NCBI GenBank assembly: GCA_007449985.2
Contig: VIIQ02000001.1
Coordinates: 310,001-374,000 of the forward strand
Source: Desmodesmus armatus
Lineage: Eukaryota > Chlorophyta > Chlorophyceae > Sphaeropleales > Scenedesmaceae
DNA length: 64,000 nucleotides
Reading direction: 5' to 3'
Made by a program: the position numbers and the translations under genes. The notes under the pieces are model-generated. The model had not been told where the DNA came from, did not search any database, and worked only from the letters and a program-made list of their open reading frames with translations. Positions 23,158-34,149 of the stretch are shown in pieces; within the stretch, counting starts at the first letter, position 1, and every line of letters starts with the position of its first letter.

Positions 23158-23449
23158 GGGTGTTTTTGGGCCTTACTTTCGGTGTGCCTGGCGAGATTTT
23201 CAGCATTGTACACTTAGCATTGTCTGCAAGACTTTCAGTTGAATCCCTGCAAAGGGATTGCTTGCTCTGCGAAAGCAGGCAAGTTGCGCGTCAACTGCGC
23301 AAAAACCGGCCTGTGCATCACTGGCTCGGTGGGCAGTCATTTTTTCTGTATGGGTCGAGTTTCTCCCCAGCTGCCCATGAAGAACACCCCAGGATACTTT
23401 CAAAGTAAAGTTTCCTGGTGGGACTATTCACTATCCGTGTCACCGCCGC
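22944..23449 (+). other. Region between Fanzor and FHIT: GC palindrome and G30 tract
   Basis: Immediately 3' of the Fanzor frame lie the palindrome GCCCCGCGGGGC (23074-23085) and an uninterrupted run of 30 G (23127-23156) flanked by TGTTTTG and TGTTTTTG. In TnpB and Fanzor loci the guide RNA is often transcribed from the 3' end of the gene and the transposon end, so this is where an OMEGA RNA and the element boundary would be sought. From about 23300 it should also hold the FHIT promoter. No exon was recognised. Confidence 0.45.
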
Positions 23450-25329
23450 ATGCTGATCCGGCCTTTGTGCGTGACTTCACAACGACTTATACGCTTCCGG
23501 CAGCATTCTCTGCTGTCCAGAGCACGGCAGACGCGCTCCAGCAGTATCATGGCAGCAGCATTGACCCCTCAAGACCCACAGCAGGTGACTCATGAAATGT
23601 TGTTGTGGTTGCGGCTGTCTTATCAGATGCGAGCATTCAAAGCTTCAGGTCATGTATATATGCGTTAACAACCTGCCACTCTGCCTGAGTCAGCAAACTG
23701 AGTCACCAGACAGCTCACGTGTGTGTTGCCCCACAGTACTCGTTTGGGCCCTGGCCAATAAGTGCCAATGAGGTCTTTGCCAAAACCAGCCTGTCATATG
23801 CATTTGTCAACCTGAAGCCAATTGTTCCAGGTGAGTCAGGCGCTTACAAGCTAGGCATCATGCACTGGTCAGGCATTGTTGGGTCGTGCACATGGCCACA
23901 GTACCTTGGCGGACAGCCGTCCCCCAATTGGCCCCACACATACTTGATGGCACTCGTTGATGTTAACACAACACAGCTGCTCATATGGCTGTCAGATCCC
24001 GAAACTACCACCACCACCACTACCGTCAGCACCATCCGCTGTCTTTGCTCCCCTGCTGCCTAGACCAGGTCACGTGCTGATCAGCCCCATCAGGGTGGTG
24101 AAGCGTTTTGTAGACCTCTCCTCAGAAGAGGTGGCTGACCTATGGAGCCTTGCGCAGCTTGTAGGCAGCAAGCTTGAGCCACATTTCAAGGCGGCATCCC
24201 TCACACTGGCCATACAGGTACGACAAGGCTGTACAACTTCCAAGAATGTTGGGAATATTCAGTGGAGCTGAAACCTATCTCGTGTGCTCATCAATGGGGC
24301 CTGTAGCACTGATGGTGCAGTGCTCTCTATTATATGTAGTATGACATAGTATGGCTCCCGCAAGTGCCTGTCTGCTCTGCGGCAGGCCCCACCCCACCCC
24401 GTTGTAATTCCCACATGCCATCTTTTCATCACGCCCATCGCTTTTGTCTGACCAAGTAATGCATGATGAAGGCAGGAGCGAGTTGCGCACTTTTTCAACC
24501 TTGACTGAGCAACCGCACAAAGCAACATGCTCTAGTGATCGTGTGCATCTCTTTAGGGACAGCTGCAGGGGAAAGGGGTGCTGACAAGTGCTTTGCACTT
24601 CTGGGTACATGACAGACCACACGGACACATGATTGGACATGTAACCTTCTGGCTTTTTCAATGTGCATGTCTGTGCCGCAACACACTGCAGGATGGGCCA
24701 GCAGCAGGCCAAACAGTGCCTCATGTGCACATCCACGTACTGCCCCGCAAGCCAGGAGACTTTGAAAAGAATGATGAGGTCTATGATGAACTCGACAGGG
24801 GCGAGGCACAGTGAGCTTCAATGCTGGGCCCCAGGCTCCCTGGACCTCTACTTTGTTGCATCGAGTACCCTGAATCGCATCTATTTGTCACTTGAAATGA
24901 AGTGCACTGGTGCCACCAGCAGTCGGACTGCCAGTCAGGGGAGTGTCAACAGACCGATCCAGATGGTTGCCTCACTTCGCAGACGGCCAGCACATGGGCA
25001 CGGAGAGTGTGTTGCACAACCTGCACAAACTACTGCTGTGATAGCGGTAATGTGTCATAACTTGCATATCATACGAACAGTGTTCATGGGAAAGTTGCCA
25101 TCATAGTATGATGGCAAGGCGATGGCTCAGCTTCTGCCGCTGCTGAATCCTGCTGTTGTTGCCCTGCACCCCTGCCTGCCTGCCTGAATCGTTTTGTTGT
25201 AGGCTCAGCAAGGGCCTTGAGAGCAGCAGCAAAGCTGCCGACCACTTGGACTTGGACAAGGAGCGCGTGGCCAGGACACGGGAAGAGATGGCAGCAGAAG
25301 CAGCAGAGCTCAGAAAGCTGTTCAGCTGA
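23450..25329 (+). CDS. FHIT: FHIT-like HIT-family diadenosine polyphosphate hydrolase, organelle-targeted
   Basis: FHIT enzymes hydrolyse Ap3A/Ap4A to AMP and ADP/ATP. Five exons agree in phase: 23450-23584, 23737-23830, 24069-24217, 24692-24810 and 25203-25329, giving 207 residues. Residues 1-45 are Arg/Ser-rich without acidic residues until near the end, so they look like a mitochondrial or plastid presequence. The HIT domain starts [14 protein letters not shown] (compare FGxxxI of FHIT). It continues with [21 protein letters not shown] and ends with the catalytic histidine triad [15 protein letters not shown] (His137, 139, 141). A Glu/Lys-rich helical tail ([20 protein letters not shown]) closes the protein, as in other FHITs. 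Assignment is firm; the organelle is a guess. Confidence 0.9.
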
Positions 25330-25588
25330 CAGATGCAACTAAATAATGTCACAAAGTAACCGACAGATCGAGGGGACGTACACACGAGCTGCACGAGGGG
25401 GCACTGTCACAAATTATGCAACACACATCCTCGATCGGCCCAACTAACAAACCGGTCCTCATGCCCACCACGCTGCAAACAAGACCTTGTTGTGATTTCT
25501 GAGTTCAAGAAATATTTCTAAGATGGTACTCTGTCGGCACTGTCGTTGAAAGCTGGGCGCGCCAATGTGTGCAGGGCACCCATTGCAG

Positions 25589-26380
25589 ATGCTACGTATC
25601 AGCGTATGCCTGCTATTGTGTTGCTTGGGTGCATCAGCTCAGGTTCAGAGGCCTTCTGCTGCATATGCTCCTTTGTTCAGTGAGTGACCAACTTTCGCAG
25701 CTACTGCTGCCTGTCGCATACCTCGGCAACAAGCTGCGATCCCTTAAAACATGGTGCTTTCTTTCAAAAGTGCTTACTTGTGTCTTCTTTACATGCAGCT
25801 GGACTGATCAGGTTCACGGATGTGCCTGCATACGGTGAGCCAACTGCAGTGCTGACATGCAGAGTCACTCGGTCAGCCCAGCAAGCGATGCTGCTGCAGC
25901 TGCATGCACCAACAGGCTGCTTGAGACCTGAACACATGCAAATTGGCAATTAACATGTGATTGGACTACCTCAGCTCTGTAAACAGCTTTGGGAAGCACT
26001 ATAGAACCACAGCAGCACAAGCATCATCACATGGGTGTGATATGAGCGGTGAAGACCTGGCACTGATCTTTCAAAACTCACACCCTACTTGGTGGTTCAG
26101 TGCCAGCCTTCAAGCCAGCCGCATACACTCTCAGCAGTAGGTCAGGTCACACACCCGCACCACCCTTGGGTGCGCACCATGGATTTAGCCAAGGTGCACT
26201 GCCTGTGCTGTTGACCTTGGTGCTGCGCAACACAGGCACACCTGAGGCTCCGCCAATAATCCAGCCCACAGGGCGCAAGAGGCGTAATGACAACTACCCA
26301 GCAGCGCCAGAGCTGTCCAGCCCAGTGCTTGAGCGGCTCTACTCTGGGGAATACGGCAGCACTCGGCAGCGGCGGCTGTT

Positions 26381-26415
<35 letters not shown>

Positions 26416-29400
26416 GAGAGGACAGCCTGCCTGGCAGCACTCACCACTTGCACAGCCAGTTTGACTATGCAGCTGCATTCGCACCCAGCTACGGAGGAGG
26501 CCTTGCCGCGACTCAACAGCAGGCAAGGCGCCGCCGCAACATGCACACCAACCCAGCGGGAATCAACAGCAGCCATGTGAGCAGTGGACAGGACGGCAGG
26601 CGGAAGCTGCTGCAGCACTTCAGCAGCGGCAGCAGCAGCGAGCAAGGCGAGGCACATTTTGACTACGCAGCTGCCTTTGCCTCAAGCTACGCTGCGGATG
26701 ATACAGGAGCTGTTGCTGCTGCTCCAGAGGTGGACCGCAGACGCCGTGCCGGGCACCACACCACATCGCAGGCAGCGAGCCTCGGCACCAGCCTAACTGA
26801 CAGCAGCGATGCAAGTATACCTGGCAGGCGGCTACAGGAGCAGAAGCCGTTTGATTATGCAGCTGCATTTGCAGCCAGCTATGCCACAGCTGACGCAGCG
26901 GCGGCTAGCGCTACCACCACCAGCAGCAGCGGGAACAGCAGAGCGGCTGCTCGCCGTGCTGCACGTGCAGCAGCGGCGGCAGCACCCAGCAGCAGCAGCA
27001 GCAGCAGTCAAGCAGGCAGGAAACTCCAGCAGCACCCAGATCAAGAGCAGGCTCAAAAGCCTTTTGACTATGCAGCTGCATTCGCTGCTAGCTATACAGC
27101 AGCTGCTGCGGTTCCCGCGGTGACAAATTCAAGCCGGGCTGCAAGCCGGCGTGCTGCACGCGCAAGAGCAGCAGCCCCTGGCGAGGCAGGGCACAGACGG
27201 TTGCAGCAGCAGAAGCCTTTCGACTATGCAGCAGCGTTTGCGGCTAGCTATGCGCAGCCTATGGCAACTACTGATGCTGCAGGGATCAGCACACAGCGGA
27301 GAGCTGTCAGGCGCCGTGCAGCACGTGCATCAGTCAGCACGTCAGGCCGCAAGCTGCAGCAGGAACATCAGCACAACAGCAGGGCGTTTGACTATGCAGC
27401 GGCTTTTGCCGCCAGCTATGCCCCTGCTGCACCAGCTGCTGAGGGTGGTGCTGCAGCAGCAGCAGCAGCACCAGGCACTCCAAGCCCAGGCCAGCAACAC
27501 CGCCGCCGTGCGCGCAGAGCACACACTGGCTCCCCAGCTGCCAACAGCACCAGCAGCAACAGCAATATCGACAGCAGCAGCAGCAGCAGTGACAGCGGCG
27601 GCAACAACAGGAAGCTTCAGCAGGCAGCCAAGCAGCGGCCCGGATGGACAGGCCTGTGGTGGGCCGATGCAGGGGGTGTGGGTGTAGCTGCTGGACCCTC
27701 ACACTTGGTTCACACTATCAGCACAGTTATTGCTGTTTACTCCTTGGACCCTGACACTGGGGTTCAAGTGGGGGAGCCTAGGGTGGTGGCCCTACAGGAC
27801 CTGTTTGCACCGGTGGGAGCAGCCAACTGCAAGTGAGTGGCATTGCCAGACTTTTCAACCTCACTGATACAGTGTACTTGGCTGTGGCAATTCATGAGCA
27901 ATATGTAGAAAGAGAGGCCCATGATATTTATACAGTGGCATACCTGTTTGCTTGCTGACAACACAGTATCAAATGCCCATGCATGCGCCTCCGCCACGCG
28001 CGTGCCCCCATGCATGTTTGCCCATCCATATGCCCCCTCTTGCCTGCGACTGCTGCCACCACTGCCACTACTGCCTACTCCAACCAATTGCGCAGGGAGG
28101 GCGTCTACGATGCAGTGCCACTCTTGTTTGCTTGTCAACAACACAGTATTCAATGCCCGGCATGCATGATGCATGTGCGTCGCCATGCGCGTGCCCCATG
28201 CATGTCCACCCATACACATGCTCCCTCTTGCCTGCCACTGCTGCCACTATTGCCCGGTCTTTCCTGCAACTGCTGCCGCCACTGCCTATACTGCCTCTTC
28301 CTGCGCAGGGAGGGCGTCTACGACGCAGTGCCACTCTACGACAAAGCCGCAAAGCGTTACATCGTGGCAGCAACATGTGGCGGGAAGGGCGCTGCCCTGC
28401 TGGCTGCTACAGCCACTTCGGACCCCACAGGCCCTTGGTTCCTGTTCATGCTGCTGGCAGATGCTGCAGAGACTGGAATGGGGTGTAGCAATCCCAAGGA
28501 GACTGCTTTGGCAGATGCTGTGAGAGTGACGTATGATGGCAATGGAGTGTACCTGTCACTGTAAGTAGGGCTGTGCTGTTTGTTGGTGCTGCTGGCGTTT
28601 GCAGGGCTTGGGGACAGGCAGGGGGAGGGGAGGGCGCCTGATTTCTCATGGGATGCACTGCTGGGCGGGTGCATTAGCAAGGGACATTGAGTGCTGACAG
28701 CCAGCAACCACTTGCTTTGTATGCTTGCTAATGCATAGTTTCACGGCTGCACACACTCTCTGGTGGAGCAGTGGCCTCCACGCGGAGAGAGAGGGCAATC
28801 AAGGGCACAGACGTGTGCTGAGGAGTCCAGGGCAACACAGAAACAGTACTGACGCACTGTCTGTCCAGCTGGCCCCCTTGTTTCTGGCCGCCGGATAGCT
28901 CACCAAACCTGCCACTCACCCCGGGTGGTGTATGCAGGCTCAACTGTCACCGATGCTTTCATTTCACCAGCAAGGATCCTTGGTGCTCCGGAGTACCAAA
29001 ACAACCACGACACTTCATTACACATGCTGTTGCTGCCGTCCCACTCCTCCCCACAACTGCCGCCAATTCGCAGGTTCAACTACTGCCCCAGCAACCCCGC
29101 CACCCAGGGAGCTACCATCATGGCCCTCCCCAAGCACAAGGTGTACAAGGGTGCCCCCAACTTTGTGTACGCAGTGTTCTCAGCAGACCAGATTCTGGCA
29201 GCACTACCAGGGGAGCAGCGACGGGGGCTTGCTGCTGCTAACTTTAAGCAGTGTGGAGCGGCACCTCCTCAATGGGATGCTGATGCTGCAGGAAACGCTG
29301 CCTACTTTGTGTGTGACGTGAGTGACCGGGGGTGTCGTCTGGGAAGCTGGTGCCAATGGCGACTCGGCATGCATGGGTACGTGTGTAGACACAGGAAGTG

Positions 29401-32400
29401 CATCCAGCCAATCAATTGTCCATACAAAGTTGCCACATGTATGGGCAAGTTTAAGGTGGAGTGCCTTCAGCAGAGAGTTGGACAAGCGGGGCACTGGACT
29501 GTGCTGTGGCAGCACAGGCTGGGCATGTACAGAGGTGCAAAGTAACATCGCAGCTTCAACAGCTTGACAGCCGCTCAAGACTGACACAAAGGTGTTTTCA
29601 ACACTGCGTACGAAACACACGCACACTCACCAAACCCACCCAACCACCTGTGTGCCAAACTACAACCCCTCCCCATGTCCTCCTGTCCCTGCAGTAAGCG
29701 AGGCCTGATGTGTCACCTCGCACCCACCCACCCACCCACCCACCCACCCACCCACCCACCCACCCACCCACCCATTTGTCATTCTACCCTGCAGCAAGCT
29801 GGACCTGATGTGTCACCCCGCCACCGTGCTTGTTCCCGTGGCAGCACTGGTCATGTCAAAGTGCCTTTGGAAAGCATGCCGGGCTTTCACTTCACAGATG
29901 TGAAGCATTGTCGTCCACCCACCCACACCCATTCACCCACCCAACCTGCCGTTTGTTATTGTGTCCTGCAGCAAGCTGGTCCTGATGTGTCACCTCGCGG
30001 CAACTTCACCCTGCTGGCCATTGTCAACACAGGTACGACCAGGTCGGACCTCAAGCAGGCACACCATCACTGCATGTGCAGGTGCCATATAACAACACCA
30101 TAGGTGCCCAGTAATGACTACCCCTGAGCTGCTCGTATACTGTAACATCAACACAGCACAGAATCCCATCACTCTTCAACCAGATTCACGAATCCACATC
30201 GCCATCGCATGTGCAGGTGCCCTGTGGCAGTTTGTCGGCACCCGTCCGTCTTCACCCACCCCCTTCATGGCAGCACGCCTGGTGGACCGTGGAGGTGATG
30301 CACCACTGAGGAGTGCAGCACTGCTGCAGCAGCCTGAGAGGGGCAGCTTCCTGCAGGCGGGAGGGACAAAACCTACAGGGTTTTGGAGCGGAGCGGTGAG
30401 TGGCGGTTGGTATGATAGGCGCGAGAATGATGGAATTACTGGATAAGGGGAGGAGAGCGCTCAAGGTGGTCACACAATCAGCTCTCAAGGCATGAAACAG
30501 CCCTGGATAGTGCCGCAATCCTCAAACTGGTTGGTAACACTGCTACAGAGACGCTGTTAGAATGCAGTGGTCCAAAAGAGTCAAAGAGTGTCTTGCGTCA
30601 GTCTCTTGCTCCAGGCACCTGACAAGGTGGCTGTGTACATGTTCATGTTCACGTTCATGTTCATGTGTATGTCTGCAGGCTGTGCTGGCTGGTGGCAAGG
30701 TGTATGCAGTGGACCGCATTGATGTCACACACACCCCTGAGCCTCCAGGGGTGCCTGTCACACTTCCGTCACTCATGTGGAGTGAGGTCACAGTGCAGGT
30801 GGGTCCTGTCTTTGGACACAATGCTGCAGTGGCAGCCACTGGGCCCCGCACTACGGGTGTGTTCAGCGAAGCCCTGTGGGCGATGCGATCTATGTTCAAG
30901 GGTGACAGCAGCATGATGATGCCGCATGCCTTGGGCAGGACAACAGCCGGCTGTGCGCGTGCACCCCTTGGGCCCACAGTCCCTTTATGCAAACATTATT
31001 ACTTCATGCCGACATCGTTTTGGTTGGCTGGTGCCTTTGCGCCTGCTGCGCTCAGACGCTGAGCAAAGACTCGGAGTCAGCACACGGGTCAACCTGTCAC
31101 AGGTCATGACAGTGTAATGCCCAAGCACAGGTCATGACAGTGTGATGCCCAAGCTGCAGCATGACAGTGTCACACTTTGATGTGGCGCCGTGAATACCGT
31201 CTGTATGCTGCCATGCCGCGGCAGGTCTTGCGCGCTGCGCCGCACCATGTCATGTATGCTGAAGCATGTCATGCCGCGTTGTGCCACGCTGTACTGCCCC
31301 TCAGGTTTCCATGTCAGGTGCTGGCGACTGCACCAAAACCTCGGCCTGGGGCAGCAACTGGGATTGGGCCAAAGACTGGTCGGTGGATTGGGGCAAGGAT
31401 TTCGACAAAGAGTGGAAGGACAACAAAAACGATGCCGACAGCATGAAAGACCGCGTTGAGGATTTGGAAGACGCGATCCGCAAGTCCGCGAACTGCACCG
31501 CGCCCGAGCAGCAGCAGTCGCAGGGGCTCACGCAAGTCTCCGATGGCTCGGCTGCTACCACTGATGGAAAGGCGGGGAGCAATTGCACCATGTCGGCAGT
31601 CAATGGAACCGACCTGGGTTTGAACGCCGCCGATGGCGGGGCAGCGGCCCTGCCGACCGGTGGCGGTCGAAAGCTGGCCAGCAGAACAGGAGGGACGCTC
31701 ATGCCACTGGCCTCCAGCATCAGCAGCAGCAGCAGCAGTCCTGTCACTGCTGCTTGGCTGGCAGCAAAGGCTGCTGCACAGTGCAGCCGACCAGCAACAG
31801 AGCTGATGCTGCAGCCGCTGCAGTTTGCGCAGGACGACTCTGAGCCGTCTCTGCTGCCAAACTGGCCTTGGCCTTGGGAAGCATCCAGCGGCAGCAGCGG
31901 CCAGCTGTTGGATCAGTTTGCACCAATCGCAGCAGACGTTGACATTGCAGCAGCAGCAGCAGCAGCAGAATCCTGGGAGGCCGATGACAGTTACGATGAC
32001 ATATTCCTTTCTGATGATTATAGTGACGGCGGCATTGGCGACGAGCCACAGCAGTGGGATGTGCAGGAGGGTGGGGATGAGGGCCTTCTCCCTGGGGATG
32101 GCAGTGACTGGGGTGAGGATGTGACAGGCAGTGGTGCCAGCAGGCGGCTGTCTCAGGCTACCACCATAGGAGGCTACATCGGGTTTGACATGGGGTGCTG
32201 GTACTGCTACTATGGCAAAGGTGGGTTGTCATGGTGTGGTTCAGGGCTCACTTTGCAGCACGCAGTCTCATGTTGCAGAGCAAGCATGCTTCCTGTGAAA
32301 TGCCGTTGATGGCATCTCGGGCCTTTGCTTTCTGCGAATGCGGGTGTTTGAGGGCTTTTATTGTGCACCATTGTGTTCTGGCTTAATGCTGGTTGCTGGT

Positions 32401-33795
32401 TGCTGGTGCTGCTGCTGCAGGCTTCTATTACTCCTCATCATGGTTCTACAAGTACTGGTGAGCAGTCCCCCTGCCTGTTGGAATCACAACGGCTACCACC
32501 TGCATCCCTGATGATAATGTGCAGCATTGGATGTGCACGTGATACGACTGCACATCACAATGTATTGCACAAGGCAGCATGCCTCAATTGTCTCAATGGT
32601 GCGCACTTTCCAGGCTGTTACGTCCATATAATAGTGCTGACGTTGCTGACTGGCACGGCCGCCCCTCTGCAGGTACTCACGAAACGCGTGGGGTTTTGGC
32701 TGGTACCGCCGCTACAAGAGGAACTACGCCCCTGGCTGGTCCAGGCCCAGCAAGTTCATCGGCCACAGGAGGCACATGCTCACATCAGAGCAGCAACACA
32801 TGCAGTCCCTGTCTCCACAGCAGCAACAACAGCAGCAGCAGCAGCAGGGGGTGACAGTGGGCTCAGCTGCTCTTGGAGGTGTCAGGAGGAGGCTTGTACA
32901 GGCTGAAGCTGCACCAGTCCTGCCCCCTACTCAGCTACAGAACGAGACCATCATGGTGCCTCCTTGCCTCCTCAGTAGTACCTACTACAAGAACACATGC
33001 AAGCAGTGTAACTACAGCCATGTGACAGTTAAAGTGACAATTATTCCCACCAGACGGGGGCTGCTGAATGCAACAAGCAGTGACAACCCCCTTGGGTTTG
33101 TGGCACCTATGCTGGTGGTCACACTTGACGGCAGTGTGGTGGTGATTGCTGGCTATGCTGGGCCGAACAACCACCCCAACAGCTCTGCGCCTGCTTACCC
33201 TGGTAAGTGAGCAGCTGCATCTGACAGTACATGGCAGTAATGTGGTGGGGGGGGGGGGGGGGGGAGGTTGTTACAAGTGGATACTTTCACCGCTGAGCGG
33301 TACTCTCCACACTGGATGTGATGGGTCACACAAGTGCACAGAAGTGCGTGTGTGCGCGTGGTGTCTGCCAGTATGCAGTTGCCCCTGCCTGCAAGGCTGT
33401 CTCTACCTTGTTGCAGTAGCAAGACACGATGGAGGGACTGCTGTGCTGAACAGAGAATGCTGTGCTGCTTGTTCTGTCACGCAGGTGTAGGCAGCTTCAC
33501 TATCCCCCCCGGGGCTCAGGGACTCAACGCAACCTGGAAGGTACTCAGGACCGGTGTTGGCAAGGTCAAGTCGCCGACAGGGCGCTGGTCGGACTTCTCT
33601 ACTGCTTCGGTGGCTGTCACTGCATCGCCGAACCCTGTGCCTGGCCAGCCAGATTTGGCAGGGGTCAGGGTTCACTACGGGGTCCAGTGGGCACAGCGGG
33701 AGGTTGAGTGTGCTGAGGATGAGTTGCAGGGAGACTTTGAGTTTGAGCCAGTGTGTGCCATGCCTGCTCCCTGGATAGGTGTGTTGGCTGCCTGA
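25589..33795 (+). CDS. Large secreted protein with six FDYAAAFAASY repeats and a propeller-like region
   Basis: Twelve exons agree in phase: 25589-25679, 25799-25834, 26101-27832, 28309-28560, 29074-29317, 29972-30032, 30217-30395, 30679-30798, 31305-32220, 32421-32457, 32673-33202 and 33485-33795, giving 1502 residues. An in-frame ATG at 25565 would add eight. Exon 1 is a clear signal peptide (MLRISVCLLLCCLGASA). Exon 3 holds six repeats with polybasic linkers (separate entry). Residues encoded from about 27650 to 30800 resemble extracellular propeller-like proteins: GPSHLVHTISTVIAVYSLD, YDKAAKRYIVAATC, ATSDPTGPWFLF, RVTYDGNGVYLSL and GATIMALPKHKVYKG follow that order. Exon 9 opens with a Trp/Asp/Lys-rich segment (DWSVDWGKDFDKEW). 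Exons 11-12 carry NxT/NxS sites and Cys residues. It is probably extracellular (wall, matrix or precursor); function unknown. Exon joins 28560/29074 and 30798/31305 were chosen by phase and family resemblance. Confidence 0.75.
26460..27630 (+). repeat. Six coding repeats: FDYAAAFAxSY core, Ala-rich linker, polybasic cluster, GR(K/R)LQQ
   Basis: Cores begin at 26460, 26658, 26850, 27063, 27219 and 27387, spaced 66, 64, 71, 52 and 56 codons apart. The 11-residue core is nearly invariant (FDYAAAFAASY in four copies; PSY and SSY variants in the first two). Each core is followed by a variable Ala/Ser linker, then an Arg cluster (RRRR, RRRR, RRAARA, RRAARA, RRRAARA, RRRARRA). All but the first two clusters lead quickly to G(R/H)(K/R)LQQ or NRKLQQ; the first two end in GRRKLLQ and GRRLQEQ. 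A matching RQRRLLQQ precedes the first core. Linkers diverge while core and basic sites stay, which suggests selection on these two elements. Confidence 0.9.
27949..28340 (+). repeat. Intronic tandem copy of the acceptor and start of exon 4 (secreted protein)
   Basis: The real exon 4 begins at 28309 after CTGCGCAG and reads EGVYDAVPLYDK. A copy of acceptor plus exon start (GCGCAGGGAGGGCGTCTACG) lies at about 28090 and reads EGVYDAVPL before it runs into intron sequence. The intron part is duplicated as well: 27949-28075 and 28126-28250 are near copies. Only the downstream copy keeps an open frame. Confidence 0.75.
29690..30002 (+). repeat. Three copies of the exon 6 acceptor, with a CCCA microsatellite
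   Basis: The acceptor and first bases of exon 6 (CTGCAG followed by CAAGCTGG and CTGATGTGTCACC) occur three times, at about 29690, 29790 and 29966. The last one, starting the exon at 29972, is the only one whose frame continues (PRGNFTLLAIVNT). A (CCCA)n run of about 55 bases (29717-29773) separates the first two. Confidence 0.75.
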
Positions 33796-33911
33796 GACGG
33801 GTGGCTGGCTGTGTGCTACAGCCAAAAGTGAGTGCAGGAGTTGCAGCTGCACAAGCGCACCCTGATGCGTACCGAGCAGAATGACAATAATTGATCACGT
33901 GAATTTGGGTT

Positions 33912-33949
33912 TGTAATGGCCGCGAGTGTTGGTGGGGATTTCCTTGTAA
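33912..33949 (+). terminator. Candidate TGTAA poly(A) signals of the secreted repeat protein
   Basis: TGTAA occurs at 33912-33916 and 33945-33949, 117 and 150 bases after the stop codon. This fits an algal nuclear 3' UTR. The rest of 33796-34149 shows no gene and must also contain the promoter of the DUF1517 gene. Confidence 0.45.
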
Positions 33950-34149
33950 TGACCCGTCTGTCAAGGTTTTGAAGCCGAATGACACACCGTCACGGACACC
34001 ATGTCTCTCAAGTATTAGCAGTTATTGCAGACGCAATCTGTAGTTCAAGCTAGACAGCATCACAGCCGCCTCTACCCACTTGTCTGCCAGCAGCAATACA
34101 GAAAACGATCGCCAGACACCTACGTGCAGGACACCTCAGCAGCAACAGG

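Noticed and set aside
28939..29020. Exon-like stretch reading GSTVTDAFISPARILGAPEY
   Set aside because: Its phase does not fit the preceding exon. Joining 28560 to 29074 gives YLSL-FNYCPSNP, matching the family pattern.
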